NCBI GenBank assembly: GCA_964019425.1
Contig: OZ025782.1
Location: forward strand, 806,001 to 870,000
Length of the DNA: 64,000 nucleotides
Origin: Flectonema sp. DT1601
Lineage: Eukaryota > Euglenozoa > Diplonemea > Diplonemida > Diplonemidae
Reading direction: 5' to 3'
A model generated the notes under the pieces. The model did no database searches. It saw only the letters and a list, made by a program, of their open reading frames with translations, and was not told where the DNA came from. Shown in pieces: positions 1-9,636 of the stretch. A program made the translations under genes and the position numbers. Each line of letters starts with the position of its first letter. Positions within the stretch are counted from its first letter, which is position 1.

Positions 1-413
1 GGAACCTACTGCATCTTATGTGACGGCGACACGGTGAACTTTTTACGTTTTTCTCGCAGAAGATCGCAACTACGTTAATCATAAGTGCATCGGATCCTGG
101 TTAGCCGTTATGGTTGAGGGTTCTTCTCTCTGCTCTCACAAGTTGAAAGAGCAAAGGAGAGGATTAGAAGTAAGTGATTATCCCTGCCGTGCGAGTACGT
201 TACCCAACTTGAGACACTCAGTAGTCTTCTTTGTTTAAGGTAACACAATTCAAAGCGTTTTTAACACGTTGTTAAGTTGCTTTGTCAACTTTATAACATG
301 ACAGATTGCAACTATGTTGGGTGTCACTGTTGTCTTGCGATAAGTTTTTTTTAGTGATTTCTAAACCGTAATTATCTATTTTTTACAGTAATAGATCATC
401 AGAGGAATTAAAT
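1..413. other. Upstream non-coding region of first gene
   Basis: No convincing ORF or RNA gene is visible. A T-rich run ending in ttttttacag (AG at 387-388) sits 25 bp before the start codon at 414 and looks like a splice acceptor. A GTACGT at about 195 could be a matching donor, which would make a roughly 190-bp 5'UTR intron. Alternatively the acceptor receives a trans-spliced leader. The sequence alone does not decide between these. Confidence 0.5.
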
Positions 414-3144
414 ATGTGGCGGTCGGCATACCTGCTGATGTGCACAGCCACCGCCTCTGCTGCTGACTTCCGATTGTATGGAGCCAACACCGACGCAGGT
501 CGTGTAGAAGTCCTTTATAACGAAACCTGGGGGAATATATGTTATGGAGAACACTGGGGTATGAGTCAGGCTAATGCTATTTGCAGGAATATTGGTTTTG
601 CAAAGGCCATGGCTGCTGGGAAATGGGTTGCTGGTGGGATCAAGGAACAATTATTTTGGGTTGGTGAGAATGAAAAGGAGTGTGAGGATGTCAACTGTCT
701 TACTGAGAATTGGCCACCACCAGAAGAAGGTTACAATTGTGATCACGCTGCGTTCGTTGCGTGTGTCAGCACAGGATCAGAACCACCAGCGGTATCGGGA
801 GAGATTAGTATAAAGTATGGACAAAATGCGAGAGCTTCAAGAAATGAAACTCTTACAAAAAGATCTCAATGCACAAAACAATCAGAAGTATCATCTTGTT
901 GGTATTCTGACATCCCAAACCCATTCGAGGACATGCACTCTGCCTTCGTCTACGACATCTCCGCAGACGCTAATGTAGTCATGCAGAATGTTTATAAAGA
1001 AATTTGTACGAATGAAACTGCTCGAGAAGTTCTCTACGAACTGTTCAAAAACAAACAACTAACTGCTAACGCCGTTGGTATCAACTTGAACAGAAGTCTG
1101 TTGGAAGGTTCTGACAGATGGGCTCGTCAGAGTACGATGGATATCACAAAACTATTTGTAGAAACAAATGAACATCACGACTTGCATTGGGACATTGACG
1201 AGTCTCAAAGACATAGTGAGCCTCCTCAAGACACTCTCAGTAAGGATTTACGTGATAATGGAATAGCGATGGTTGAAGACTACGGTATCCCAGATACTGA
1301 TATTGATAAAATCATGAATCTCGCGAATGAATTAATGTCTCCTCCGATCGATGAAAACCTCACCTCATCCGTGAGTGGCGGTGCTATAATGACTTCTCGA
1401 GTTCAGTTGCCTGCTATTGAGAAGTTGCTTCAGAACTCTTCAATCATTGACGCCGTCAGCAGCTATCTTGGTGATGATGTCACACTAAATGGTTATAAGA
1501 TTACTCGCCTTTCTAATAATCTTCAAGAAGGAAATCAATACATTGCAGGTAAGTGGCATCATGACCGTGTAGGACGTCGTATAAAAATGTTTATATTTCT
1601 TCATGACATCGACTGTGAAGAAGGTCGTCCAACATTAGTTGCTCAGAATACCAACAATATTTTATTTTATAAAACTGAATCATTCCCTCACTCGAGGTTT
1701 AACGATGATTGGGTTAGATCTAATTATAACATAACTAAGGCATGTGGTAAGAAGGGAGGTGGGTTCTTATTCGATACTCACACCATCCATAAAGGAACAG
1801 AGTTTGGAGCATTAGAAAGAACGACTGTGATTATTGAGTTCCATAACACAGTGAAATGTCCTTTCGTAACAGAAAACAACTTTGGATTACCATGTCCATC
1901 AGGGGATTCATTTATGGTAAGTAAAAGATTACAAGAGAGATTCTTACTACCGGATGGTACTTATGAAACAGCAACGAGACATTCTATTGCTGCGGAACCA
2001 GGTTTTAGTTGGAGACTATTCCCGTATGATGTCATTCCACCAATCCCACCAAGTGCGTACCTTAAAAAGATAACATCAGGACACGCACAGGGTGTTTGCT
2101 TTGCGAATGGTGAAATTGGAACTGCAGAGTTTGATGGTCCTCACGGAGGAGGATGTCTACTCAAAGAGGGCTACCAGTATGGAGAGTTTCATCTTTTGCT
2201 CAAAAGAAAAGATGAAACCTCAACATGTGATCCATTGCTGAAGACAGACTTCCTTCAGTACGTCGACAAGTATGTTACTGATGATGACATTAGTGATTTT
2301 GAGTTTGTGACGAAACACTCTTTTAGCGAACTCATATCAGAAATATCTCAGCAAAACGACTGCTTTTTCCAATCCATTGTCAGCACTGAGCGTTTCGTTC
2401 CCCACGAGTTAAACCTGAAAGGGCTTCACTTAGTAAGATGTATTGTAGCAGAACGATTGAATGACTTTAGAAGATTAAAGTACTCAGACCACCCTGACTA
2501 TGAAACTTGGAAAACAGAAGGATACTTACTAAAAGACTACACAAAGATGAAAGAAAATGATTTTGAAGAACTCCGAGGGATACTAAAGATGGCAGCTGCT
2601 GGGGAGCCTATTCAACAAAATCTTTCATTCTTTCCTCGGATAGTAACACATGTACCAAGGGATACTCAAACAGAAGCACATGTTGATACATTTCATACAG
2701 TACTTAAGATGTGGGTGTATCCAGCAAATATTACTTTAGAACATGGTCCTCTTCATGTTTACCCAGGAACTCATAGAGCAACAAGGGAAAAGCTTCAATG
2801 GATGTTTAAGGTTACCTCTTCAAACACAACAACAGAGTCAGTAGCTGAAGCATCCCTTCGCCTGTGGGATGAAGAATCAAAAAACGCTCTTCCAAAACCG
2901 AAGGCTATGCTTCCTGCATTCCCTGAGTGGACGCTAATTATTGCTGACACTTCAGGTATACATAATAGAGGAAGAGCTGAAATTGGAGTAAAGAGACTCA
3001 CACTGCGACCAGCTGGAGGTGAGAATGATGGTGGTGTCAGGTACGTGTTTATTTTATTCATAAAAAAACTGGAGAGGCTCAACTTTAGTCAACAACAACA
3101 ACAACAACACAAACAGGAGACGAAACCCGTTTCACGACGAGTAG
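414..3144 (+). CDS. Secreted SRCR protein with two PhyH-like 2-oxoglutarate dioxygenase domains
   Basis: Two exons, 414-3040 and 3117-3144, give 884 aa. The 76-bp intron has a GTACGT donor and an acaaacag acceptor. Residues 1-17 form a short signal peptide. An SRCR domain follows (about 18-120), with the VEVLYNETWGNIC and ANAICRNIGF blocks and several Cys. Two phytanoyl-CoA-dioxygenase-like folds come next. The first (about 280-490) has H382-x-D384, H459 and R469. The second (about 620-870) has H756-x-D758, H850 and R861 or R865. These match the Fe(II) facial triad and the 2OG-binding Arg, so both domains look catalytically competent. Known PhyH-family enzymes hydroxylate lipids or small molecules; the substrate here is unknown. 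The signal peptide and SRCR domain suggest extracellular or secretory-pathway action, which is inferred. If the intron is retained the frame stays open to 3284 and adds a hydrophobic tail. Confidence 0.8.
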
Positions 3145-3276
3145 TATTCTTTTGGTTATTCAGCTGGAAATATTCTTTGTACTGCTGTACACCACTTGAC
3201 GTCTGCAGTAACGTCTCATTGATTATTTTAATCATTTATTGGTTCTACATTGCATTTCAGAAGAGTTCTCTCTTTT

Positions 3277-3309
<33 letters not shown>

Positions 3310-5498
3310 CAAGAACTCAAATTACCCCTTACCTCATCCGTAAATTTCAATGCGAATGTGATGGAACAGTTTTATTTGTTTAACTCAGCTCTGTTTTGTA
3401 TTGGAGTGATGGTGATGTGATCCTTTTTAAAGGGGGTTGAATTATCATATTAATATCATATCCTACGATGAGTGGAGTTATTCATTTTAAGTACGCGATA
3501 CTAGTGGGTCGCACTGTTTTCCAGTAATCACATTGAGTGTAAGGAAACAACTACCCTGAAGCCACTCATAGTACGCTTTACTCAGGGATAGATAAGATAC
3601 ATTTCTTGAGCGATAACCGACTGGTTCAGTAGTCGCTATCAATGTAAAGGTTTACTAAGTCAGGGAAATGTGAATTTCCGTTCCCTTTTTTTTTTCTTTT
3701 TTTTTTTTTCTTCGTTTGTTTTTAACCTCTGAATTCTCACACCAGTCAGAGCGACTTGTAGAAATCAGAGAATTGGTGGCAAACGCGAGTGAGCACTTTA
3801 TTTTTCCCTTTTTGTGTCACCAGGAAAAACTTAAACGACTACACTGGTCAGGGTACAGAAACGGCATCTGTATACTTGATAGGTTTGTGAATAGCTTCAT
3901 GTGCGATAGGCACATGGACACCTTTTCGATGGGGACAAAGTTAATAAAAAAATTTGTGTGTAAGCCCCAATCACTGATGGAGTCAGGCAATGTTATTTTT
4001 GTTTTTGTTTGAACGTTCGAATCAGCCTTTCAAGTTGTGAAGTTTTATATTTTTTGCACTTGTGTTGACCTTGTTTTGGATCAAAAAAGGTTTGACTTCC
4101 CCGTTCCTTATTTCATTCTATTTATCATGATCTGTATTTCCAATTGGGCAAATCTAAAAACTGATAACTTACAGGTCGATTGTTTCCGTCTTCCTTTTCT
4201 TTATTTTTTCGATGCACGCTTACAAACGCATCGTTCTTTTTATTTCCCATCATAGCACCCGTTCCAGCTCCTTTTGTACTGTTGATTTTCATAAATGTTT
4301 TGTTTTGTTTGCTATTCTCGTTAATTAGTGATTCGTGGTCATCTGTTTTAGTTTGATATCTTTCAATTAACAAACGTGACATCTGTTGTTTGGGTCGATA
4401 AAAGTTCACTTTTTTCTTCGAAAGTAGTATTTTTGAAGTCTTCGTTATCGATTAAGTTGATTATTTACTACTCGTGTTGTTTACTCTTCGGATTCCTTTT
4501 GGTTTCGTCACGTGCTTTGCTTTAGGTCCTGCAGCTTCAATTCTTGTAGGTACAGTCGACCGAAAATAAGCATTTTTGTTACTAAACATTTTATATCTTT
4601 CGAGTGTTTTCTCCAGATAGTAAGTATGTTCATGACGACTACCTTAAGAGAGTCATAGTTCTTGGCCTGATCTCTCAGTGTTGACATGAACAAGACGTAA
4701 GGCCTAACTTTTGAATCCAATAACCCAGTGGATTTATTTAGCAAACAAATAGGATGTGGAAATTAATGGTACAAGAGGAGGGGGATTTTTTTTTTTTTTT
4801 TTTTTTTATATCTGAAAAAATAAAAAAATATAAAATGGAGGGATTTTCTTTCTTTGTCTTAACTTGTTCCCTAACCTGTCGATTTCGTTAGCGTTTTTGA
4901 CTTGTTTTGTCAAAAAAAAAAAAAAAAAAAAAAAAAAACTCCCGGCGTGTGTTTTCTTACTGGGATTTCAAAAAAAAAAAAAAAATTAAATAAATAAATA
5001 AAAAGCCTTTATCCGATCTACGACAAAGGCTGTGCCTTTCCGCACTCCCTGTAAGTCAACGGTGTGGGGAAAAAAAAAAAATAGTTTTTGATATATGACT
5101 GGTCCGCTATCGCTGAATTGCTTGATTTTTTCTGAAGTACAATACGTAACAATACGATTAGAAAGCAATCCCACCTTTGTCGCTGCGCCATTATCCCCCT
5201 ATTTGGCAGTACGAGAGCCGACAACTAATGTTTGTTGTTGTCATAATCGTCAAAAAAAATTGTGTCAAATTGTTGGTGTTTTTGATCTTAGCACGATTCT
5301 CGACGTCGTCAAAAAAAAAAAAAAAAAAAAAAAAGTTGGGATTAGAATAAGGAACTATTGTCCTTTGTTAACCTCATCCCTACTCTCACTCAGTTTACAA
5401 ATATGGTTTTGGTATCACGATTGTGATCATCGCTATTTCATTAATTAATTATAATAATAATAAAAATCTTATACAAACACTTTAACAGTTGTCATAAA
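3145..5498. other. Intergenic region rich in A/T homopolymers
   Basis: This 2.35-kb stretch holds no ORF that resembles a protein. It contains several pure runs: about 27 A at 3283, about 20 T near 4788, about 28 A at 4911 and about 24 A at 5310. Two small imperfect hairpins lie at about 3552-3590 (CCCTGA/TCAGGG) and 3612-3640 (CGACT/AGTCG), but they match no RNA family I know. An acceptor-like tttaacag ends at 5488, 10 bp before the next start codon. Confidence 0.5.
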
Positions 5499-7007
5499 AT
5501 GGAAGCAAAAGTTGACGTAACTTCAAATAGTCAGACTTCGAGTGAACGCAGAGGAAGACGAAGTCGTTTAGAAACCAGAGCAGAGTCAGTCAAATGGTTA
5601 GAAGCAGCGAGAACTCTCAACACAAGAACTGCTATTGCTGGAAGAGATGTCGACGTGTTTTGGAGTAAAGTAATCGACAGCTCATGTGACATCTATTCGG
5701 GTCTTAAAGATATAAATAAAAGTGATATCGCCAGAGGAAAATGGTTCGATGGAATGCTTTCAAAAAGACAAAAGATTGCACTCTCTGTAACAACTGTTAA
5801 AGATCAACTTTTACAACCTTACAAAGCTCCTCACTGGGAAGAAGACTCTAAGAGGACATTAAATGCCGTCGGCATTCAAATAAAAAGTATTCGAGAAGCT
5901 CAGCTACGAGACACTGATCTACTCAACAGTGAAGCAGCTGAATTAGAATCAGAGCTCTCTACTCTGACTGAAAATATTAGTAATTGGGGTCAGGTCGCAG
6001 TTTCAAGGGCGAGAACACCACAAAGAAGTGGATCGAGTTCACCAGTTCAGACATCACAAAAAGAACAAATGTTACCTGCGGAGGTCTTATCATATCAAAA
6101 CTTTATTCAGCAATATGGAACAACAGGTGGTTGGGATACTTCAGAACATAATGAGTTTCTTCGTATCTATTCTGAGAATGAAAATGACGAGAGTGCCTTA
6201 ATAAGAAAAGTGGTATTGAAGCTGCAAAAAGACCAACCAGACGCCTTTCAGCATCTTCGCTTCTACCAGAAATATCTCTCGTTGAGAGAATCGAACGGTA
6301 TTGCTGTAAAGAGATGGCAAGCAGAAAGGGAACTGAACAAGCAGAGAAGCAGCTCTGTACCTCAGAAACACGTCGACAAAGTAAGTCAATCAGTTAGAAT
6401 ATATAGAGACCCTTCTATTTCACGAAATGATTCATATCGTCAAAAACAAAGGGGAGCTTTACAAGCATGGAAAGAAAATCGTGAAAACGAAACGAATAGA
6501 TGCAGAGACTTAATGGCGGAGGTTACTAAAGCACGTGTGATTAGAGAGAAGACTGAGAGAGAGCGAAAACGAGAAGAGCAGAAAACTGCGATAGCGATTT
6601 ATAAAAAGGAAAAAGAAATGAAAAGAGCAAATATTGATCGTGAAACAAATCATCGCAACTCACTAAAAGAGGGAAAGGTAAGTGATGAAGCTCTGATAAC
6701 ATTAAGAGCAAGAGATAAATTAATTCTTGAGAGGAAGATGTCGTTGGTTCGTAAAGTTGATCCAAACATTAAGAAAGTTGAAAGAGAGCAGCGACTAACT
6801 CAACTACTCCCAACAAGACATGATACCCCAAGATCATTTGATCGACTAACTCAACCTACTATCGCATCTCAACAACGAGAGGTTGTTGAAGATATTCCAC
6901 AAACAGAAACTATCTTACTTCGGGGAAATACTTACAATGCTCCTCCTCCAGTTAGATTCGCTGGAAGATCAATGGTAGCCTGGTGTGGTAGTAATCACTT
7001 ATTGTAA
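5499..7007 (+). CDS. CCDC112/CCDC148-like coiled-coil protein
   Basis: Single exon, 502 aa. The diagnostic part is GGWDTSEHNEFLRIY starting at G210. It is followed by a segment ending in FYQKYLSLRESNGIAVKRW and a long basic/acidic coiled coil (about 290-430, rich in KERERKREEQ-type heptads). The GGW-x-x-x-(D/E)H-x-x-F block with the following 'kW..kfl.L....i..W' pattern is typical of CCDC112 and CCDC148. CCDC112 is a centriolar-satellite protein in ciliated eukaryotes. The role here, centrosome or basal body, is inferred from family resemblance. The N-terminal 60 residues are basic and low-complexity. The start codon follows an acceptor-like tttaacag by 10 bp. Confidence 0.6.
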   Translation: MEAKVDVTSNSQTSSERRGRRSRLETRAESVKWLEAARTLNTRTAIAGRDVDVFWSKVIDSSCDIYSGLKDINKSDIARGKWFDGMLSKRQKIALSVTTVKDQLLQPYKAPHWEEDSKRTLNAVGIQIKSIREAQLRDTDLLNSEAAELESELSTLTENISNWGQVAVSRARTPQRSGSSSPVQTSQKEQMLPAEVLSYQNFIQQYGTTGGWDTSEHNEFLRIYSENENDESALIRKVVLKLQKDQPDAFQHLRFYQKYLSLRESNGIAVKRWQAERELNKQRSSSVPQKHVDKVSQSVRIYRDPSISRNDSYRQKQRGALQAWKENRENETNRCRDLMAEVTKARVIREKTERERKREEQKTAIAIYKKEKEMKRANIDRETNHRNSLKEGKVSDEALITLRARDKLILERKMSLVRKVDPNIKKVEREQRLTQLLPTRHDTPRSFDRLTQPTIASQQREVVEDIPQTETILLRGNTYNAPPPVRFAGRSMVAWCGSNHLL

Positions 7008-7294
7008 ACTTCAGCACTACTCACCATTTAAAGGATCTCTAGGTCCTACTGATAGTTTACATTAGTTGAATTATTACACAACTGTTAGCATTCACTTTCG
7101 CCATAGCGAACATAGATTAGATTTTACTTTTTTTTATGTACTTTTTTTTCTTTCTTCTTTTAATGTTTTGTTATAATTGTCTTATTTTACAAAATAGCAT
7201 TCGTTAATATTATGAAGGAAGGGTGATATTATTATTTTATTTTTTTTAACTTGTCTATTTGATTGCTATTTAAAATTATTACTTAACCAGAATA

Positions 7295-8485
7295 ATGGAT
7301 ATCTTACTTGCTGTTGCAGTGATGTCAGCCGACAACGGCTTGGCAAGAACACCTCCAATGGGATGGAGTTCTTGGAATGCTTTCGGTCGTCGGTTTACAG
7401 AAGACGTATTTTATAATACGACTGACGCCATGGTAGCCAATGGAATGCGTGATGCGGGTTATGAATATTTAAACGTCGATGGAGGCTGGTGGAACGGAAG
7501 CGACACAGGAACTATAACCAGAAATGGATCTGGTTATGCGACCTACAACAGAATGAAATATCCACATGGCATCACCAAAGTCATTGACTACATCCACAGT
7601 AAAGGAATGAAGTACGGACATTACACTGATGCTGGGATTGCTGCATGTAATCATGATGCTCCAATGTCTGAGTACTATGAACCTCAGGATGTTGATTTGT
7701 TTATCTCATGGGGGATTGATTATATTAAAGTTGATGCTTGTTCTACTAAGGAATCTCCTGAAGTTCTAATGCAAAGATGGCACACACTACTAAATGAATC
7801 AGGACGACCTGTTCTGTTATCAAATTGTCGTAATGGCTGTCTGACTACTGATGGACCTTTAGACTCTTGGTGTCAGAAATACACAAACATGTGGAGGGTT
7901 TCAACTGATATAACATCAACGTGGAAATCGATGTTAAAAAACGTTAATAATCTTAAAGGAAGAGGTCAATACGGTAAACCTGGATCATGGAATGATCCCG
8001 ACAATCTTGAAGTTGGTGTTGGTGAATTCGAATACAAAGGAACCCCATCATCACTTGCAATCAATCAGGCTCACTTTAGCTTATGGAGTGTAACATCTGC
8101 TCCGTTAATTACGTCGGTTGACTTTACAAAACCAGTTGACGAGGAGTTGATTTCTATTTTCCTAAACAAGGAAGCTATTTCTGTTAATCAAAGATATCTA
8201 AACAACTCAGGTGATCAAATCGAATCAGGTGATAACTATTCTATTTGGTACAAACCACTTCCTGATAACACGGCTGCTGTTGTTCTTCTAAACGAAGGAA
8301 TCACTTCAACGATAACATTGCAAATCGAATTCTCAAAACTACCAGTTCTTGGCGTTGGTTCGACCAGCAGTTGTGAAGTCAGAAATATCTGGTCTGCTAC
8401 CACTAACACTGAACAGAACCTTTACAAGTCTTCAGCTATTCCACCACAGTCATGTGTCTTTATTACGATTTCGAAATGCTCTTAA
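7295..8485 (+). CDS. Alpha-galactosidase (glycoside hydrolase family 27)
   Basis: Single exon, 396 aa, typical length for GH27. Near the N-terminus is the family hallmark TPPMGWSSWNAFG. The catalytic nucleophile lies in YIKVDAC (D147) and the acid/base in RVSTDI (D205). The SWNDPDNLEVG block is also present. The enzyme hydrolyses terminal alpha-galactosyl (or alpha-N-acetylgalactosaminyl) residues; specificity cannot be read here. Residues 1-13 (MDILLAVAVMSAD) may be a very short signal peptide, consistent with a lysosomal or secreted enzyme. An arylsulfatase lies two genes downstream, but nothing shows co-regulation. The start codon comes 4 bp after an acttaaccag acceptor-like site. The last 67 bp of the gene plus 3' flank are duplicated just downstream. 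Confidence 0.92.
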   Translation: MDILLAVAVMSADNGLARTPPMGWSSWNAFGRRFTEDVFYNTTDAMVANGMRDAGYEYLNVDGGWWNGSDTGTITRNGSGYATYNRMKYPHGITKVIDYIHSKGMKYGHYTDAGIAACNHDAPMSEYYEPQDVDLFISWGIDYIKVDACSTKESPEVLMQRWHTLLNESGRPVLLSNCRNGCLTTDGPLDSWCQKYTNMWRVSTDITSTWKSMLKNVNNLKGRGQYGKPGSWNDPDNLEVGVGEFEYKGTPSSLAINQAHFSLWSVTSAPLITSVDFTKPVDEELISIFLNKEAISVNQRYLNNSGDQIESGDNYSIWYKPLPDNTAAVVLLNEGITSTITLQIEFSKLPVLGVGSTSSCEVRNIWSATTNTEQNLYKSSAIPPQSCVFITISKCS

Positions 8486-8716
8486 TCTATTGAGTTATTT
8501 AAACTAACGTATTCCAACGAACATGTAAACATGTCTTAAGGTTCCTTTACAAGTCTTCAGCTATTCCACCACTCATGTGTCTTTATTACGATTTCGAAAT
8601 ACTCTTGATCTATTAAATCTATTGAGTTATTTGTGCGTGTTCTCTCTCTCCATTCGTAGTACATTATCTCTTACAAACTAACGTATTTCAACGAACATGT
8701 AAACACGTCTTAAGGT
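8419..8716 (+). repeat. Imperfect tandem duplication of the alpha-galactosidase 3' end
   Basis: The segment 8419-8542, covering the last coding residues and 3' flank of the galactosidase, recurs at 8544-8716 with a few substitutions, a small deletion and two insertions. Both copies begin with cctttacaagtcttcagc and end with cttaaggt. The second copy lacks any upstream coding sequence, so it is a decayed 3'-end fragment, not a second gene. Confidence 0.85.
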
Positions 8717-8869
8717 GCGAGAATATAAAGCAATTTATTTATTTGTCAGAATACAAAATGGAGGAGGTGAAAAGACTTGAATTAGTTGTTTAGATTCTTT
8801 AATAACGAACTACCATTTCAACGGAATAAGAAAACGATACCTGCTGTCCAATACAACAGCATAAACAAA

Positions 8870-9346
8870 ATGAGTCGTCCTGGTAGGAATCTGCAGTCTG
8901 AAACAACTGACAGGTCTCGTTCTTCAGAGAGACTGTCATCGAGAAAAGCTGCTGTTCCGCGTCAAGAAAAGAAACCCCCGACAATTACACCCAAGAAGTC
9001 ACCTCCGACAGTTGTATTTTATTTAGGTAGTTGTCCACGTTGTACACACATGTGTAGTTGTTTAACTAAGAAAGGTATTCCTCACCAATATATCGACATC
9101 GATAAGCTCAGTGACAAGGGTAAATCTGCCATGTGGGAAGCAATACGCAAAAACCCACAATATGACGGAAGCAGCGCTCAAGTTCCATTCCTCACTTCTA
9201 AAGGTAGGGCGTGGTTTAAAATGGGATGGGAAGGCTTTCCAACATTTGATGAAACAGCCAACCAGGTATTTGAAGCTCTTTCACCAGAAGAAAAGAATGC
9301 AGCAAATAAAGCAGTTGAGCAGGCTGGCAATGAGAAACAAGAATGA
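8870..9346 (+). CDS. Glutaredoxin-like thioredoxin-fold protein
   Basis: Single exon, 158 aa from the ATG at 8870; the frame is open farther upstream but without a better ATG. Residues 1-43 are basic, Ser/Arg/Pro-rich and look disordered. A thioredoxin-fold domain follows: strand TVVFYLG, then the C55-P-R-C58 redox motif (with further Cys in HMCSC), strand/helix IPHQYIDIDK, and an AQVPFL segment carrying the expected cis-Pro. The domain resembles glutaredoxins, which reduce disulfides or glutathione adducts. The CPRC active site differs from the usual CPYC, so substrate and activity are uncertain. The start is 10 bp after a caatacaacag acceptor-like sequence. Confidence 0.65.
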   Translation: MSRPGRNLQSETTDRSRSSERLSSRKAAVPRQEKKPPTITPKKSPPTVVFYLGSCPRCTHMCSCLTKKGIPHQYIDIDKLSDKGKSAMWEAIRKNPQYDGSSAQVPFLTSKGRAWFKMGWEGFPTFDETANQVFEALSPEEKNAANKAVEQAGNEKQE

Positions 9347-9636
9347 TTACCTCACTCTCTGTTGTTATGTTTTTATCAAATCTAAACAACAACCGATTTG
9401 ATTGTTTACTACTTCTGTCAGCACTTTGCGATTCAAATATTTTAAAACAGTTCTGATTTACATCAGACTCGTCAAACATGAAAAGTAATTATGAATTCCG
9501 AAACTAATTTATCATCCGTCTCCTCTGTTCAGAATATCAACATGATAAGAAGGTGTGTGTGTACACTCTTGTGTTCTGGAGAGGGTTCTCAAACTATTCA
9601 TTTCTTCTTTTCTCTTCAGACATCACAAAAGGAACA

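Noticed and set aside
1549-1560. GTAAGT inside the first PhyH domain as a splice donor
   Set aside because: It lies in frame within the catalytic GKWHHD motif, and removing sequence there would destroy the Fe(II) triad. Uninterrupted reading preserves the domain.
3552-3640. Two adjacent small hairpins as a possible H/ACA-type RNA
   Set aside because: The stems are only 5-6 bp with mismatches, and no ACA box lies at the right distance; this is expected by chance in 2 kb of AT-rich DNA.
3716-4255. 98- and 72-codon + strand ORFs
   Set aside because: Low complexity with no recognisable pattern, and the lengths are within chance expectation.
8786-8869. N-terminal extension of the glutaredoxin-like protein to a TTG codon
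   Set aside because: The ATG at 8870 has an A-rich context like the other genes and follows an acceptor-like site; the upstream extension needs a non-ATG start.
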